Shown: piece by piece, positions 16,055 to 27,770 of the stretch
How the letters are laid out: each line of letters opens with the position of its first letter
How positions within the stretch are numbered: position 1 is the stretch's first letter
DNA from: Micrococcales bacterium
GTDB lineage: Bacteria > Actinomycetota > Actinomycetes > Actinomycetales > Cellulomonadaceae
Reading direction: 5' to 3'
NCBI GenBank assembly: GCA_009785115.1
Contig: WQWY01000007.1
Span: forward strand, 57,075 to 121,074
Length of the DNA stretch: 64,000 nucleotides
Notes under the pieces: model-generated
Told to the model about the DNA's origin: nothing
The model's input: the letters and a program-made list of their open reading frames with translations, nothing else
The model's database searches: none
Translations under genes and position numbers: made by a program

Positions 16055-19000
16055 TCACCCGACGTCGAGGAGGCTGCGGACGTCGTCGGCGGTCAGACTC
16101 GTGGAGAAGGTGCCCTCGTCGTCAGAGAGCACCGCGCGGAACAGGTCGGCCTTGCGTGCCTTGAGGGCCATCACCTTGTCTTCGATGGTGCCGGCGGCCA
16201 CCAGACGCTGGACGAGAACAGGGCGGGTCTGGCCGATGCGGTGGGTGCGGTCGATGGCCTGGTTCTCCACGGCGGGGTTCCACCACGGGTCGAGCAGGAA
16301 CACGTAGTCGGCCTCGGTGAGGTTCAGCCCGAAGCCGCCGGCCTTGAGGCTGATGAGGAACACCGGCGCGTCGCCGCTCTTGAACCGGTCGATGACGCTC
16401 GCCCGGTCCCGGGTAGAACCATCGAGGTACTCGTGAGCCAGCCCTCGGGCGTCGCACCGTTGGGCGACCTTCGCCAGGAAGGTCGTGAACTGGGAGAAGA
16501 CCAGCGCGCGGTGCCCGCCGGCGATCACGTCGTCCAGCTGCTCGAACAACGTGTCGAGCTTGGCCGAGGGGACGTCGTGGTACCTCTCGTCGATCAGCGA
16601 GGCGTCGAGCGCCATGCGGCGCAGCACCGTGATGGAACGGAAGATCGCGAACCGGTTGGTGTCGTAGTCGTCCAGCAGGCCCAGCAGGCGTTGACGCTCC
16701 CGGTGCAAGAAGGTGTCGTACAGCCGTCGGTGCCTGGGTTCCAGGTCGACCTGGAGCACCTGTTCCTGGCGCTGCGGCAGCTCGGGCGCGACCAGCTCTT
16801 TGGTGCGGCGCAGCATCAGGGGCCGCAGGCGTGAGCGCAGCCGGGCCAGGTGCTCCTCACCGACCGTGACCGTCTCGGTCAGGGTGAGCCGCTCCTGGTC
16901 GTCCACGTCGTCGGCGGCCAAGAGCACACGGGCCCGGCCCGCCTCGGTGACCGGGGTGCTGTACTGGTCGCGGAAGCGTCCCAGCGACGGGAACAGCCCG
17001 GGCGCGACGATCGCCAGCACGGCCCACAGCTCGTCCAGGCTGTTCTCCATCGGGGTGCCGGTGACGGCGATCTTGGTGCGGGCGCGCAGCGTGCGGGCGT
17101 GCTCGTTCGCCTTGGTCTTGGTGTTCTTCGCGAACTGGGCCTCGTCGAGCACCAGCCCGGCCCAGCGCACCTGGTGGAGGTGCTCGAAGTCCAGACGGAA
17201 GATCGCGTACGAGGTGACCACCACGTCGACCTGCTCCACCAGCCGGCCGAGGTCGGTGCCGGACTTGCCCAGGGTCTGCGACAGGGCATGGACCCGCAGG
17301 CCGGGGGCGAACCTGGCAGCCTCGTTCACCCAGTTGCCCACGACCGACGCCGGGGCGACCACCAGGAAGGGCCCGTCGGCAGGCTCGGCGGCGCGGGCCT
17401 GCGCGACAAGGCCGAGAACCTGCAACGTCTTGCCCAGGCCCATGTCGTCGGCGAGGATCCCGCCGAGGCGGTGCTGGTGCAGGAAGACCAGCCAGTCGAC
17501 CCCGTGCTGCTGGTAGCCGCGCAGGTCGGCGGTGACGAGACCCGCGAGGTCGACGTGCTGGGGTGTCGCACCCTCTCGAACCAGGGCGGCGAGCGCTCCG
17601 GCTGAGGCCCGCCACTCGTCGGCCTGCTCGACCACGTCGGCCACGTCTTCCAGGTCAGACCACAACGAGGCCTGGTACCGGTTGATCCGCAGCCCGTCGC
17701 GGCTGTCTGACAGAGCGCGCGCCTCGACGACGAGGGCATGAAGACGCGCGAGCGCCGGGTGGTCGGTGCGCAACCACGCGCCGTCGTCGAGGAACAGCCT
17801 GTCCTCGCCTCGCGCCAGGGCGGCGAGCAGCCGTGCGAGCGGCACCGCACGGCCGTCGACAGAGACAGACACCCCGAGGTCGAACCAGTCGGCGTCGTCG
17901 CTAGAGCGGGTCGAGACCTCCACCACAGGGTCCGTGGTCAGCTCGTGGTAGACGGGCTCGCCGGGCGTGCGCTCGACCCTCACGTCGTCGAAGGCCTCGA
18001 GCACGGGCAGCGCACGCTCAGCGAGGTCCACCGCGGCCAGGCCGGTGTGCTCGGTGCGCCCGGTCAGGCGGAACCCGGCGTCTCCCGCACGGATCACGGC
18101 CTCGACCTGTGTCGCGATCTCCTTCTCCACCCCGGCGACGCGCACCCGCCCCGACCCTCCTGAGAGGGGGAAGGCGAACCGCTGCCCGTCGTAGTCCCAC
18201 TCCCAGTCGAGGACCGCCCGGCCGACCGCCGCGTGAGTGACCGCGCACACCAGGCGCGGCCGGGGCGGCTCGGGCAGGTCGACGGTGCGGTCTGAGCTCA
18301 CCACGGTGAGGGTGCGGGCCGCCGCGAGGTAGAACTCGGCCATGAACGCGTCGACGTCACCAGGTGCGACGTTCAGGTCGTCCATGGACAGCGCCCACCG
18401 GTGCGCCTCGGTCAGCGGGGCGCTCAGCGGCCCGAGCACGACGTCGCGACGCTGCCCGTCGAAGGTCACCGCGAACAGCCCGCCCTCCCCCGCGGCGCCG
18501 ACCAGGTTCCACGGGCGTGTACGGCCGTCGAAGCTCACCCGGGACCGCACCCGCAGAGCCCCGGTGTCAGCCCGACGCAGGTCGAGGGCGAGCTCGGCCC
18601 GCACGGCGAGCGCGACGGTGTCGCGGGCGCTGCCGCTGATCTCCACACCCAACGACGGGGCCTGCGCCAGCAAGGGCCAGAACAGGTCGGGCAGGAACTC
18701 CTCGACGGGATACCAGCTGCGCTGCTCGTCGAAGGTCGAGCGAGCACGGACCAGGCGTCCCAACGACGTCAGCCACCGCCTCTGTGCGGGTTCCAGCACG
18801 ACGGGTGAACGATCACGAGAGAACCAGGGCGGCGGCGGGTCCCACCCGGCAGGGCCGCCGGTGCTCCACGAACCGCCGACGTCGCGGTACACCGGCCGGA
18901 CGGACAGCGTGACGTCGTCGCGGCGGGCCGGTGCGCGGCTGGCGTTGTTGAGCCGCAGCTGCAGGCCCAGCGGCACCACGCGCTTGCCGTCGGTGTCGTC

Positions 19001-19393
19001 ACCGTCCAGCGCGGAGGTGAACGCGCTCAGCGCCTGGCGCCACCCGGCCACCGTGGGCTCGGGGCGCGACCCGAGACGTGCCGCTTTCTGGAACGCGAGC
19101 ACCACAGCGGCCGCGTGCTTGCACGACCAGCTGACAGGGCAGTCGCACGCGGTGTTGGTGATCCTGAAGGTGCCCTGGGAGTCCCGTGCCAGCCACACGT
19201 GCGTCTCATAGGGGGTGCGGCGGGTTCCCGAGACGGCAGCGGCGATCAGGCCTTCGTCGGCGTCCCAGGTGATCTCACCGACCCTGCCCTCGTCGGCGTA
19301 GCCCTTGCCGCGCAGGAGCGTGGCGTCAGCGAACCCCGCCCGGACGGCGGCGTCGACGAGCCTCGGGAGAGACGCCGCAGAGGTCTTGACCAT
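16055..19393 (-). CDS. SWIM-domain SNF2 family DNA helicase/translocase
   Basis: About 1,112 residues. Near the N-terminus a SWIM zinc site reads CDCPVSWSCKHA. A long middle region precedes a complete SNF2 motor: DDMGLGKTLQV (Walker A), LDEAQFAKN (DEAQ box), VTGTPMENS, then the C-terminal helicase half with LKAGGFGLNLTEA, DPWWNPAVENQAIDRTHRIGQ. Such SWIM-SNF2 proteins are DNA translocases thought to remodel nucleoprotein complexes or act in repair. The ATG at 19393 is preferred; an in-frame GTG at 19447 is the other possibility. It lies 76 bp downstream of the P-type ATPase gene on the same strand. Confidence 0.9.
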   Translation of the reverse strand: MVKTSAASLPRLVDAAVRAGFADATLLRGKGYADEGRVGEITWDADEGLIAAAVSGTRRTPYETHVWLARDSQGTFRITNTACDCPVSWSCKHAAAVVLAFQKAARLGSRPEPTVAGWRQALSAFTSALDGDDTDGKRVVPLGLQLRLNNASRAPARRDDVTLSVRPVYRDVGGSWSTGGPAGWDPPPPWFSRDRSPVVLEPAQRRWLTSLGRLVRARSTFDEQRSWYPVEEFLPDLFWPLLAQAPSLGVEISGSARDTVALAVRAELALDLRRADTGALRVRSRVSFDGRTRPWNLVGAAGEGGLFAVTFDGQRRDVVLGPLSAPLTEAHRWALSMDDLNVAPGDVDAFMAEFYLAAARTLTVVSSDRTVDLPEPPRPRLVCAVTHAAVGRAVLDWEWDYDGQRFAFPLSGGSGRVRVAGVEKEIATQVEAVIRAGDAGFRLTGRTEHTGLAAVDLAERALPVLEAFDDVRVERTPGEPVYHELTTDPVVEVSTRSSDDADWFDLGVSVSVDGRAVPLARLLAALARGEDRLFLDDGAWLRTDHPALARLHALVVEARALSDSRDGLRINRYQASLWSDLEDVADVVEQADEWRASAGALAALVREGATPQHVDLAGLVTADLRGYQQHGVDWLVFLHQHRLGGILADDMGLGKTLQVLGLVAQARAAEPADGPFLVVAPASVVGNWVNEAARFAPGLRVHALSQTLGKSGTDLGRLVEQVDVVVTSYAIFRLDFEHLHQVRWAGLVLDEAQFAKNTKTKANEHARTLRARTKIAVTGTPMENSLDELWAVLAIVAPGLFPSLGRFRDQYSTPVTEAGRARVLLAADDVDDQERLTLTETVTVGEEHLARLRSRLRPLMLRRTKELVAPELPQRQEQVLQVDLEPRHRRLYDTFLHRERQRLLGLLDDYDTNRFAIFRSITVLRRMALDASLIDERYHDVPSAKLDTLFEQLDDVIAGGHRALVFSQFTTFLAKVAQRCDARGLAHEYLDGSTRDRASVIDRFKSGDAPVFLISLKAGGFGLNLTEADYVFLLDPWWNPAVENQAIDRTHRIGQTRPVLVQRLVAAGTIEDKVMALKARKADLFRAVLSDDEGTFSTSLTADDVRSLLDVG

Positions 19394-19469
19394 CACCACC
19401 GAGACATCATCCCCGACCGCGAGACGCACCACCGACGCGCGACGCACGCCACGTCGTCACCTGGCGGGA

Positions 19470-21872
<2,403 letters not shown>

Positions 21873-22065
21873 GCGAACGACCTTAACCGACCCTCACCCG
21901 GCTCAGCGGCACGATGAGCCGACCGGGTGTGCGGCACCCGAGGGGGGCACGGTCGACGAGCGCCTGCGGCCGAGCGCGCCGGACGTGCCTTTCTCTCTTG
22001 CGCGCCGTACGGGACAAGGAGGCGACCCCTTGTCGAGCATCACCCGCGCATGGTTGCCTGGACCT

Positions 22066-22539
22066 ATGAAGATGGCAGAGGCGGCGGAGCAGTTTCTCGC
22101 TCATCAGCGGATCGCGGTGACCGGGGTGTCGCGCAGGTCAGACACCCACGCGGCGAACCCTGTGTACGTACGGCTGCGAGACCGGGGGTACGAGGTCTTC
22201 GCGGTCAACCCGAACGCCGAGACCGTCGAGGGCGACCGTGCCTACCCGTCGCTGTCAGCGATCGACGGCGGGGTGGACGCGGTGGTGATCGCGACCGCGC
22301 CGCAGCACGCGCTGAGCACCGTCCAGGAGGCTCACCGGCTCGGCGTCCGGCACGTCTGGATGCACCGCGGTCTCGGTGCGGGTTCCGTCTCCGCCGAGGC
22401 GGCCGCCTGGGGGCGCGAGCACGACATGACGGTGCTGGACGGCGGTTGCCCGCTGATGTTCGGCCGGACCTCGGACGGATTCCACCGGTTCGTGTGCCGC
22501 ATGTCCACCCTGACGGGCAAGGTGCCGCGCGAGGTCTGA
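22066..22539 (+). CDS. CoA-binding domain protein (copy 2)
   Basis: A 157-residue paralogue of the CoA-binding protein at 14.6 kb, with the same blocks (IAVTGVSRRS, YEVFAVNPN, VVIATAPQHA, HVWMHRGLG, DGGCPLMFGRTSDG). It lacks the acidic C-terminal tail of copy 1. The N-terminal MKM-EAAE sequence is shared by both, supporting this ATG rather than the longer frame that begins at 21685 inside the antisense ATPase gene. It converges on the patatin gene with only 8 bp between stops. Confidence 0.85.
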   Translation: MKMAEAAEQFLAHQRIAVTGVSRRSDTHAANPVYVRLRDRGYEVFAVNPNAETVEGDRAYPSLSAIDGGVDAVVIATAPQHALSTVQEAHRLGVRHVWMHRGLGAGSVSAEAAAWGREHDMTVLDGGCPLMFGRTSDGFHRFVCRMSTLTGKVPREV

Positions 22540-22541
22540 GC

Positions 22542-22560
22542 CGTCGGTCACAGACCGACG
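22542..22560. terminator. Bidirectional terminator between CoA-binding and patatin genes
   Basis: An 8-bp perfect stem (CGTCGGTC/GACCGACG) with a 3-nt loop sits at the junction of two convergent genes and overlaps the patatin stop region. Confidence 0.5.
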
Positions 22561-23438
22561 AAGTCACGCCAGCGTGGGACCTCTCGGCGGGCCTGGGCGA
22601 GCCCCGTGTTGAAGCTGGCCCGCAGCGCGGTGACGTCCGTCGTGGCGTTGCCTACCTCCATCCTCTCGGGGACGAACAGGTAGGCGTCCCCGGAGGCTTC
22701 CAGGTCGAACAGCTCGTCACGAGTCTGGTTGTAGCGCTGCCAGCGGGTGTTGACCGCCTCGGCAGCGGCGGGGAATCTCCGGAAGTAGGCGTCGAAGAGC
22801 CACGGTGCCCGGCTCGGTCGTTTGACGTAGCCGCGCTCCTGGGTGAGCACCACGAAGAAGCGCGTGAAGCCGTCGGCCTTCGCGGCGTCGAGCGCGATGC
22901 CGCCTGAGGCCCCGAGGGCACCGTCCACGTAGGTCTTCCCGTCGATCGTCACGGGGGGCATCAGGATCGGCATGGTCGAGGACGCGCGCACGCCGCGCAT
23001 CAGCCCGGTCATGGTGCTCATCTCCGACAGCCCCCAGTAGACGCTCCGGCCAGAGTCGCACTCGAAGGCCCCGACGCGACGACGTGCGGGGTTGGACAGG
23101 TAGGTCTCGAAGTCGTAGGGAAGCACCTGGTCTGGGCCGGCCGTCTGCTCGTAGATGTAGGACGCGTCGAACCAGCCCTTGCCCTGCACGAAGGTCTTGA
23201 GACCGCCGAGCCTCGGGTCGCCGGCGAGGTCGACGAAAGACTTGCGGGCCCGCTCAGGGTCGCGGGCGAGGTAGTTGGCGGTGTTGCTGGCCCCCGCCGA
23301 GACTCCCCCGACCCAGTCGAAGAAGATGCCCTCGGCGATCAGCGTCGCCACCACGGCGCTGGTGTAGCTGGCTCGCATCCCGCCACCCTCGAAGACGAGC
23401 GCGACGTCCTTGACGTTCGAGGTCAGGTCGGCAGCCAC
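22548..23438 (-). CDS. Patatin-like phospholipase
   Basis: A 296-residue patatin-family esterase. The oxyanion loop FEGGGMRASYTS, the nucleophile elbow GGVSAGAS (Ser of GxSxG) and the catalytic Asp in VDGALG give the complete Ser-Asp dyad. No signal peptide is seen, so it is probably cytosolic or peripheral, hydrolysing acyl chains from lipids. The GTG start follows a TAGGCT -10 box by 6 nt, which predicts a leaderless transcript and supports this start. Confidence 0.88.
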   Translation of the reverse strand: MAADLTSNVKDVALVFEGGGMRASYTSAVVATLIAEGIFFDWVGGVSAGASNTANYLARDPERARKSFVDLAGDPRLGGLKTFVQGKGWFDASYIYEQTAGPDQVLPYDFETYLSNPARRRVGAFECDSGRSVYWGLSEMSTMTGLMRGVRASSTMPILMPPVTIDGKTYVDGALGASGGIALDAAKADGFTRFFVVLTQERGYVKRPSRAPWLFDAYFRRFPAAAEAVNTRWQRYNQTRDELFDLEASGDAYLFVPERMEVGNATTDVTALRASFNTGLAQARREVPRWRDFVGL

Positions 23439-23523
23439 GTCCCCAGCCTACGTCTCGAGCCGTCGCGGGAGGGTGATGGCACCAGCACCGACGTGCGGCC
23501 TCGCTGCTCGTCGGTGCGCTCCC

Positions 23524-23553
23524 TTGACGAGAGCCTCTCGCTTCATGAATATT
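23524..23553 (+). promoter_or_regulatory. Leaderless promoter with dyad for the ArsR-phosphatase fusion gene
   Basis: TTGACG (23524-23529), an 18-nt spacer and AATATT (23548-23553) place the start site on the ATG at 23560. The palindrome TTCATGAA (23542-23549) runs into the -10 box, a typical site for an ArsR-type repressor; autoregulation is inferred. Confidence 0.55.
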
Positions 23554-23559
23554 GAGGCG

Positions 23560-24249
23560 ATGGACGTTGAGCGGACAGGGCCGGAGCGGACAGGGCTAGA
23601 ACGACGGGTCGATCGCTATGCGGCCCTGGCCGACCCTGTGCGGCTCACGACCGTCGACCTGCTCACGCTGGGCGACGTGTCGCCGGTCGAGCTGCAGCGC
23701 CGGCTCGACATCTCCTCCAGCCTCCTCGCTCACCACCTGGGCCTGCTGGAGCGCGAAGGGTTCCTGACCAGGTCACGATCGCAGGCGGACAAGCGCCGCA
23801 CCTACCTGCGCCTACGACCCGGCGCGTTCAGCGGGCTGGCACCCTCCCCCGCCCTGGCGACACGACGGGTGCTGTTCGTGTGCTCCGAGGGCTCGGCCCG
23901 CTCCGTGCTCGCCGCGGCGCTGTGGCGGACGGCGAGCGCGGTGCCCGCCGTCTCCGCGGGCACGCACCCGGCGGATCAGATCGACCCCGGCGCCATCAGC
24001 CTGGCCGGCCGGTACGGCCTCACCCTCGACGCTGCGCCACGCGCCTTGGACGACGTGCTCACGGCTGGCGATCTCGTCATCACCGTCTGCGACGCCGCCC
24101 ACGAGGATCTCGACGGGACGGGCCAGCTGCACTGGTCGGTGCCCGACCCGGTACCCGCCGGGACCGCGGGCTCCTTCGAGGCGACGTTCGACGACCTCGC
24201 CGCTCGCATCGTCGCCCTCACACCTCGGGTCACGCTCTCTACGGGTTAG
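23560..24249 (+). CDS. ArsR-type regulator fused to a low-molecular-weight phosphatase domain
   Basis: A 229-residue two-domain protein. Residues about 10-85 form an ArsR winged helix (LADPVRLTTVDLLTLGDVS, HHLGLLEREGFL). Residues about 100-225 form an LMW-phosphatase/arsenate-reductase fold with the P-loop VCSEGSARS, keeping the C-x5-R-S signature though not the usual CTGNSCRS wording, and a late SVPDP acid loop. Fusions of this kind occur in actinobacterial arsenic or redox loci, but no ars transporter is nearby. An ATG five codons upstream exists; the chosen ATG fits the leaderless promoter. Confidence 0.82.
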   Translation: MDVERTGPERTGLERRVDRYAALADPVRLTTVDLLTLGDVSPVELQRRLDISSSLLAHHLGLLEREGFLTRSRSQADKRRTYLRLRPGAFSGLAPSPALATRRVLFVCSEGSARSVLAAALWRTASAVPAVSAGTHPADQIDPGAISLAGRYGLTLDAAPRALDDVLTAGDLVITVCDAAHEDLDGTGQLHWSVPDPVPAGTAGSFEATFDDLAARIVALTPRVTLSTG

Positions 24250-24407
24250 ACGCAAGAACGTCGACGCCACCGCCTGGACGGCCGGCCCGGCTCTCCGCGC
24301 GATCCCGACCTCTCAGGACGGCCCCTGCGACCGAGCAGGCCGGCAATCCCACCTCCACCTCGGGTGACGCATCCCACATCCGAGAGGCTGGCCCCGAGGC
24401 CACCAAA

Positions 24408-24419
24408 AGTGATATCACT
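24408..24419. promoter_or_regulatory. Palindrome upstream of the SPFH operon
   Basis: A perfect 12-bp palindrome AGTGATATCACT lies 54 bp before the SPFH start, with TATGCT just after it as a possible -10 box. The ribbon-helix-helix protein encoded by the second gene of the operon is the likely ligand (inference). Ten of these bases, TGATATCACT, also occur in the MNT promoter at 4448-4457. Confidence 0.5.
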
Positions 24420-24473
24420 ATGCTATCTGGATGCGGAGAGTCCGTACCAGGCGCTACGAGGACGTGAGGACGT

Positions 24474-25406
24474 ATGGACGACCAGCAACCCACCAGCACC
24501 GCGGTCCCTGTGGGCCATGACGGCACCCGGGTCAACATCGAAGAGCGGCCGGCCCCGGCCGGAGGGCCTGCCCTGGCGATGCTCGGGGTGCTCGGCGGGG
24601 TCGCGCTGATCGCGCTGGGCGTCTGGCTCATCGCCCGTTTCTCGCCCGACACGTTCAACGGGTTCGCCGCCCTGGCCATCGTCCTGTTCCTCGTCGCGGT
24701 GGTCCCGTGGACCGCCGTGTCGGTCATCTCCCCCGGCCAGACCCGCGTGGTTCAGTTCTTCGGCCGTTATGTCGGCACGATCCGCCGCACCGGCTTCGTC
24801 ATCACCGTGCCCTTCTCGGTGCGGCACAACGTCTCGGTGCGGGTGCGCAACTTCGAGACCAGCGAGCTGAAGGTCAACGACGCCGACGGCAACCCGATCA
24901 ACATCGCCGCGATCGTCGTCTGGCAGGTCGCTGACACCGCGAAGGCCATGTTCGCCGTGGAGGACTACGGGGACTTCGTGCACGTGCAGTCCGAGTCGGC
25001 GCTGCGGCACGTGGCCATGTCTCACCCCTATGACGGCCCTGGGGCCGAGACCCTGCGCGGCGCCACCGACCTGGTCTCGGAGGAGATCGCCGCCGAGGTC
25101 GCCGAGCGCGTGGCTGTCGCTGGGGTCGAGGTGGTCGAGGCCCGCATCTCCAACCTGGCCTATGCCCCCGAGATCGCTCAGGCGATGCTCCAGCGTCAGC
25201 AGGCCGGCGCCATCATCGCCGCCCGTGAGCAGATCGTCACCGGTGCGGTGACCATGGTCACCGACGCCCTGGCCCGCCTGGAGGCCGAAGACATCGTCTC
25301 GCTGGACGACGAGCGCAAGGCAGCCATGGTGTCGAACCTGCTGGTGGTGCTGTGCGGGGACTCCCGCGCGACCCCCGTGGTGAACACCGGGACGCTCTAC
25401 CCATGA
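24474..25406 (+). CDS. SPFH domain (band 7) membrane protein
   Basis: A 310-residue SPFH protein. Two N-terminal hydrophobic segments (about 33-55 and 63-83) are followed by the SPFH domain starting at [16 protein letters not shown] and running to about 230, with the usual [22 protein letters not shown] stretch. These proteins form oligomeric membrane scaffolds that guard integral proteins or proteases. It heads a three-gene operon; its stop overlaps the start of the ribbon-helix-helix gene (ATGA). A GAGGAC ribosome-binding site precedes the ATG. Confidence 0.88.
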   Translation: MDDQQPTSTAVPVGHDGTRVNIEERPAPAGGPALAMLGVLGGVALIALGVWLIARFSPDTFNGFAALAIVLFLVAVVPWTAVSVISPGQTRVVQFFGRYVGTIRRTGFVITVPFSVRHNVSVRVRNFETSELKVNDADGNPINIAAIVVWQVADTAKAMFAVEDYGDFVHVQSESALRHVAMSHPYDGPGAETLRGATDLVSEEIAAEVAERVAVAGVEVVEARISNLAYAPEIAQAMLQRQQAGAIIAAREQIVTGAVTMVTDALARLEAEDIVSLDDERKAAMVSNLLVVLCGDSRATPVVNTGTLYP

Positions 25407-25645
25407 CCGACGAGCCCGCCGACGAGGCCGCCCGCCCGGCGCGACCTGAGAGGCGGGCCGTCCTGCTGCGCCTGGACCCAGCGGTGCACGAGGCGCTGAC
25501 CCGGTGGGCCACCGACGAGCTCCGCAGCGTCAACGCTCAGATCGAGCTGGTGGTGCGTCGCGCCCTGGCCGACGCCGGCCGGGCTCCCAAAGGCGCCCGG
25601 CCGATGCGTCGGCCGGGCCGTCCACGGCGAGACGCACCCGACTGA
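25403..25645 (+). CDS. Arc-type ribbon-helix-helix protein
   Basis: An 80-residue protein whose central part (RAVLLRLDPAVHEALTRWATDELRSVNAQIELVVRRAL) matches the Arc ribbon-helix-helix pattern: a beta strand, then two helices, with the Arc-like NAQIE/L-VRRAL segment. Both termini are Pro/Arg-rich. Its ATG overlaps the SPFH stop. In this conserved pairing it most likely controls the operon by binding the upstream AGTGATATCACT palindrome. An in-frame start upstream at 25352 would overlap the SPFH gene by 55 bp. Confidence 0.75.
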   Translation: MTDEPADEAARPARPERRAVLLRLDPAVHEALTRWATDELRSVNAQIELVVRRALADAGRAPKGARPMRRPGRPRRDAPD

Positions 25646-25686
25646 GGTCGTCTCTTCCCTGACCCCCCGACCGGAAAGGATTCTCG

Positions 25687-26193
25687 ATGGAGACCTGGTT
25701 CATCTTGCTCGGGACTAACCTGTTCATCCCCGTGCTCATGATCGGGATCGGCGTCTGGTTGACGAGGGCGACCCCTCCCTACCACCCGGTCTCAGGCTTC
25801 CTCCAAGGGAGCATGCAGCTCGCCGGGTACAGAACTCCGAGGTCGATGAAGAATGCCGACACATGGGAGTTCGCCAACCGCTATTTTGGCCGCGCTGCCC
25901 GACCCGCCGGCCTGATCTCCGCCCCTGCGGTAGTGATCGCCATGCTGCCCGCGCTGGGCCGCAGCGAGGATTTCATCGGTATCTGGGGCAGCGCGGTGAT
26001 GGGTGTGGTGGTGGTCGTGACCGTCTTCGTCCCGATGATCCGGACCGAGCGTGCGCTGCGAGCCACGTTCACCAAGCAGGGCACCCGTCTCCAGCCCCTT
26101 CGGACACCCGACCGCACCCGCACCAGAAGCAGCGCGTCGACCACCCGAGACGTCCCCCAGAAGCGCCAGGGCACACGCCGAACCAGGAAGTGA
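25687..26193 (+). CDS. SdpI family membrane protein
   Basis: A 168-residue membrane protein. Three hydrophobic helices are seen at about 5-26, 75-95 and 99-118. Between the first and second lies TPRSMKNADTWEFANRYFGRAA, the characteristic SdpI-family segment. In Bacillus, SdpI is an immunity/signalling protein against the SdpC toxin, but the family is broad. The C-terminal 45 residues are very basic and probably disordered in the cytoplasm. It is the third gene of the SPFH operon, and a GGAAAGG ribosome-binding site precedes the ATG. Confidence 0.75.
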   Translation: METWFILLGTNLFIPVLMIGIGVWLTRATPPYHPVSGFLQGSMQLAGYRTPRSMKNADTWEFANRYFGRAARPAGLISAPAVVIAMLPALGRSEDFIGIWGSAVMGVVVVVTVFVPMIRTERALRATFTKQGTRLQPLRTPDRTRTRSSASTTRDVPQKRQGTRRTRK

Positions 26194-26361
26194 CCGAACG
26201 AGCTCGACTCGCACCGAGGACGATCACAGGAGCAGCGACGGGGCCGGCTGGCACTCTGGCCACGAGACGCCCTGCCTGGACGCGATACCTGTTCTGAACG
26301 CACTACCTGCTCAGGAGGTCAGCCTGACGACCGCTGATCGCGAGAACGCGAGGTGCGCCCG

Positions 26362-26715
26362 TCAGGTGCCGGCGACGTCGAAGAGGTTCCCGTCGGGGTC
26401 GGCGAGAGTCGTCCAGGTCATACCCTGGAACGAGCCCTCATAGACGATCTTGGCACCAGCCTCGACCAGAGCGGCCACCGCGGCCGGCCTGTCTTCGACG
26501 GCGAAGTCGATGTGCAGACGGTTCTTGCCAGGGGTGGGGTCGTCTACCTGGGCGAACCCCAGGCTCATGCTGAGGCCTTCGACGACGACGCCCCAGTAAC
26601 CCGCCTCGGGGTAGCCGTCGACCGTGCCGCCCATCACGTCGGCCCACCACTGGGCCAGCGATGCCGCGTCGGAAGAGTCGGTAGTCACACATGCAGGGTT
26701 GAGTCGGATGCTCAT
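26362..26715 (-). CDS. VOC (glyoxalase/bleomycin resistance) family protein
   Basis: A 117-residue single VOC module with paired beta-alpha-beta-beta-beta units. Family marks are the N-terminal AAxLAQWWADVMGG, RLHIDFAVED (metal-ligand His position) and the C-terminal LADPDGNLFDV (Glu/Asp position). Stand-alone members of this branch are often uncharacterised metal-dependent enzymes or binding proteins. A TAGGGT box ends 6 nt before the ATG, predicting a leaderless transcript. Confidence 0.85.
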   Translation of the reverse strand: MSIRLNPACVTTDSSDAASLAQWWADVMGGTVDGYPEAGYWGVVVEGLSMSLGFAQVDDPTPGKNRLHIDFAVEDRPAAVAALVEAGAKIVYEGSFQGMTWTTLADPDGNLFDVAGT

Positions 26716-26999
26716 GCGGCGACCCTACTGCGCACCACCGACAGGGGCCCGAGACGATCCCGCTGCCAGGTGCGAGACCGTCGCCCAGCGCGGATGCGTC
26801 CGTGGTGGCGGTCTTCTTCCTCCGTGCGGGGCCTGCTGTCAGGCACGAGACCGTAGCCCCGGGGCAGATGGCGACGGTCGCTCGTACGAGCAGAGAAGAA
26901 GCCCGCCAGGACGACTCCGCGACTGAGAACTAGTGTCGTCGGCAGTCGCACCCCCTGTCCGGTCGGTGCGGGACGCTCTCTGGACGGAGGCACGAGGCG
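26716..26999. other. Intergenic region between divergent VOC and P-loop kinase genes
   Basis: It holds the VOC -10 box (26722-26727) and a 12-bp palindrome GCTCGTACGAGC (26880-26891) of unknown meaning. No other feature is recognised. Confidence 0.35.
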
Positions 27000-27770
27000 A
27001 TGGCACAGGACGCACCGACCGCACAGGGGCAAGAGACCTCGATCCCCGACGAGCGACCCGACGTCGAGCACCCTACCGATGCTCTGCCACGGACCCTCGC
27101 CCTGCCCGTCATGACGTTCGAGCCGTGGACGACGACCACCATCACCGAGATCGCCGACCTGGTGCTCACGCGTGCCGGCGGTGCCCGCGCACTGGTGCTG
27201 GTCGACGGGACAGGCGGCTCGGGCAAGTCCACGTTCGCACGCAGGCTCGCCCGACACATCGACGGCGCGGCGCTCGTCTCGACCGACGACGTGTCGTGGC
27301 ACCTCCACCCGACACGATGGGCACGAGAGATGCTCGAGGGCGTCGTACAGCCATGGTTCGCGGGCGACGACGTCGACTACCGACCGCCAGGCTGGGTGGC
27401 GAAAGGCCGAGAGGGCTCGATCACCGCCACGCAGAGCGACCCCCACCGGGCCGGTGACGGCGTGCTCATCATCGAGGGCGTCGGCGCCGGACGCCACGCG
27501 CTCGCAGACCTCGCGACCTTCCTCGTCTGGGTCAGCACCGACCCAGCCCTAGCGCGCGAACGCATCCTCGTGCGCGACATCGGCATCGACGGCGACACAC
27601 GCGAAGAGGTCGCGGCCTTCCTCGCAGGCTGGATGGAGCTCGAGGTCCCGTTCCTCCTCGAAGAGGCCCCCTGGGAACGCGCCGACCTGATCGTCGACGG
27701 CGCCTCGCAAGACCCGGACGGCGACACCGTCCGCATCCACCACCCCGCCGAAGGGCACCACCAGCCCTAG
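27000..27770 (+). CDS. Uridine kinase-like P-loop kinase
   Basis: A 256-residue P-loop protein of the uridine kinase/Udk-like group. Walker A is VDGTGGSGKST (near residue 64), followed by STDDVSWH, which matches the substrate-binding DDFY-type loop, and IIEGVGAGR as Walker B. The C-terminal half has an Arg-rich lid (ARERILVRDIGIDGDTREE). These actinobacterial proteins are probably nucleoside or small-metabolite kinases with unknown substrate. The ATG has a GGAGG sequence 11 nt upstream; an internal ATG near 27111, closer to the domain start, is the alternative. Confidence 0.78.
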   Translation: MAQDAPTAQGQETSIPDERPDVEHPTDALPRTLALPVMTFEPWTTTTITEIADLVLTRAGGARALVLVDGTGGSGKSTFARRLARHIDGAALVSTDDVSWHLHPTRWAREMLEGVVQPWFAGDDVDYRPPGWVAKGREGSITATQSDPHRAGDGVLIIEGVGAGRHALADLATFLVWVSTDPALARERILVRDIGIDGDTREEVAAFLAGWMELEVPFLLEEAPWERADLIVDGASQDPDGDTVRIHHPAEGHHQP

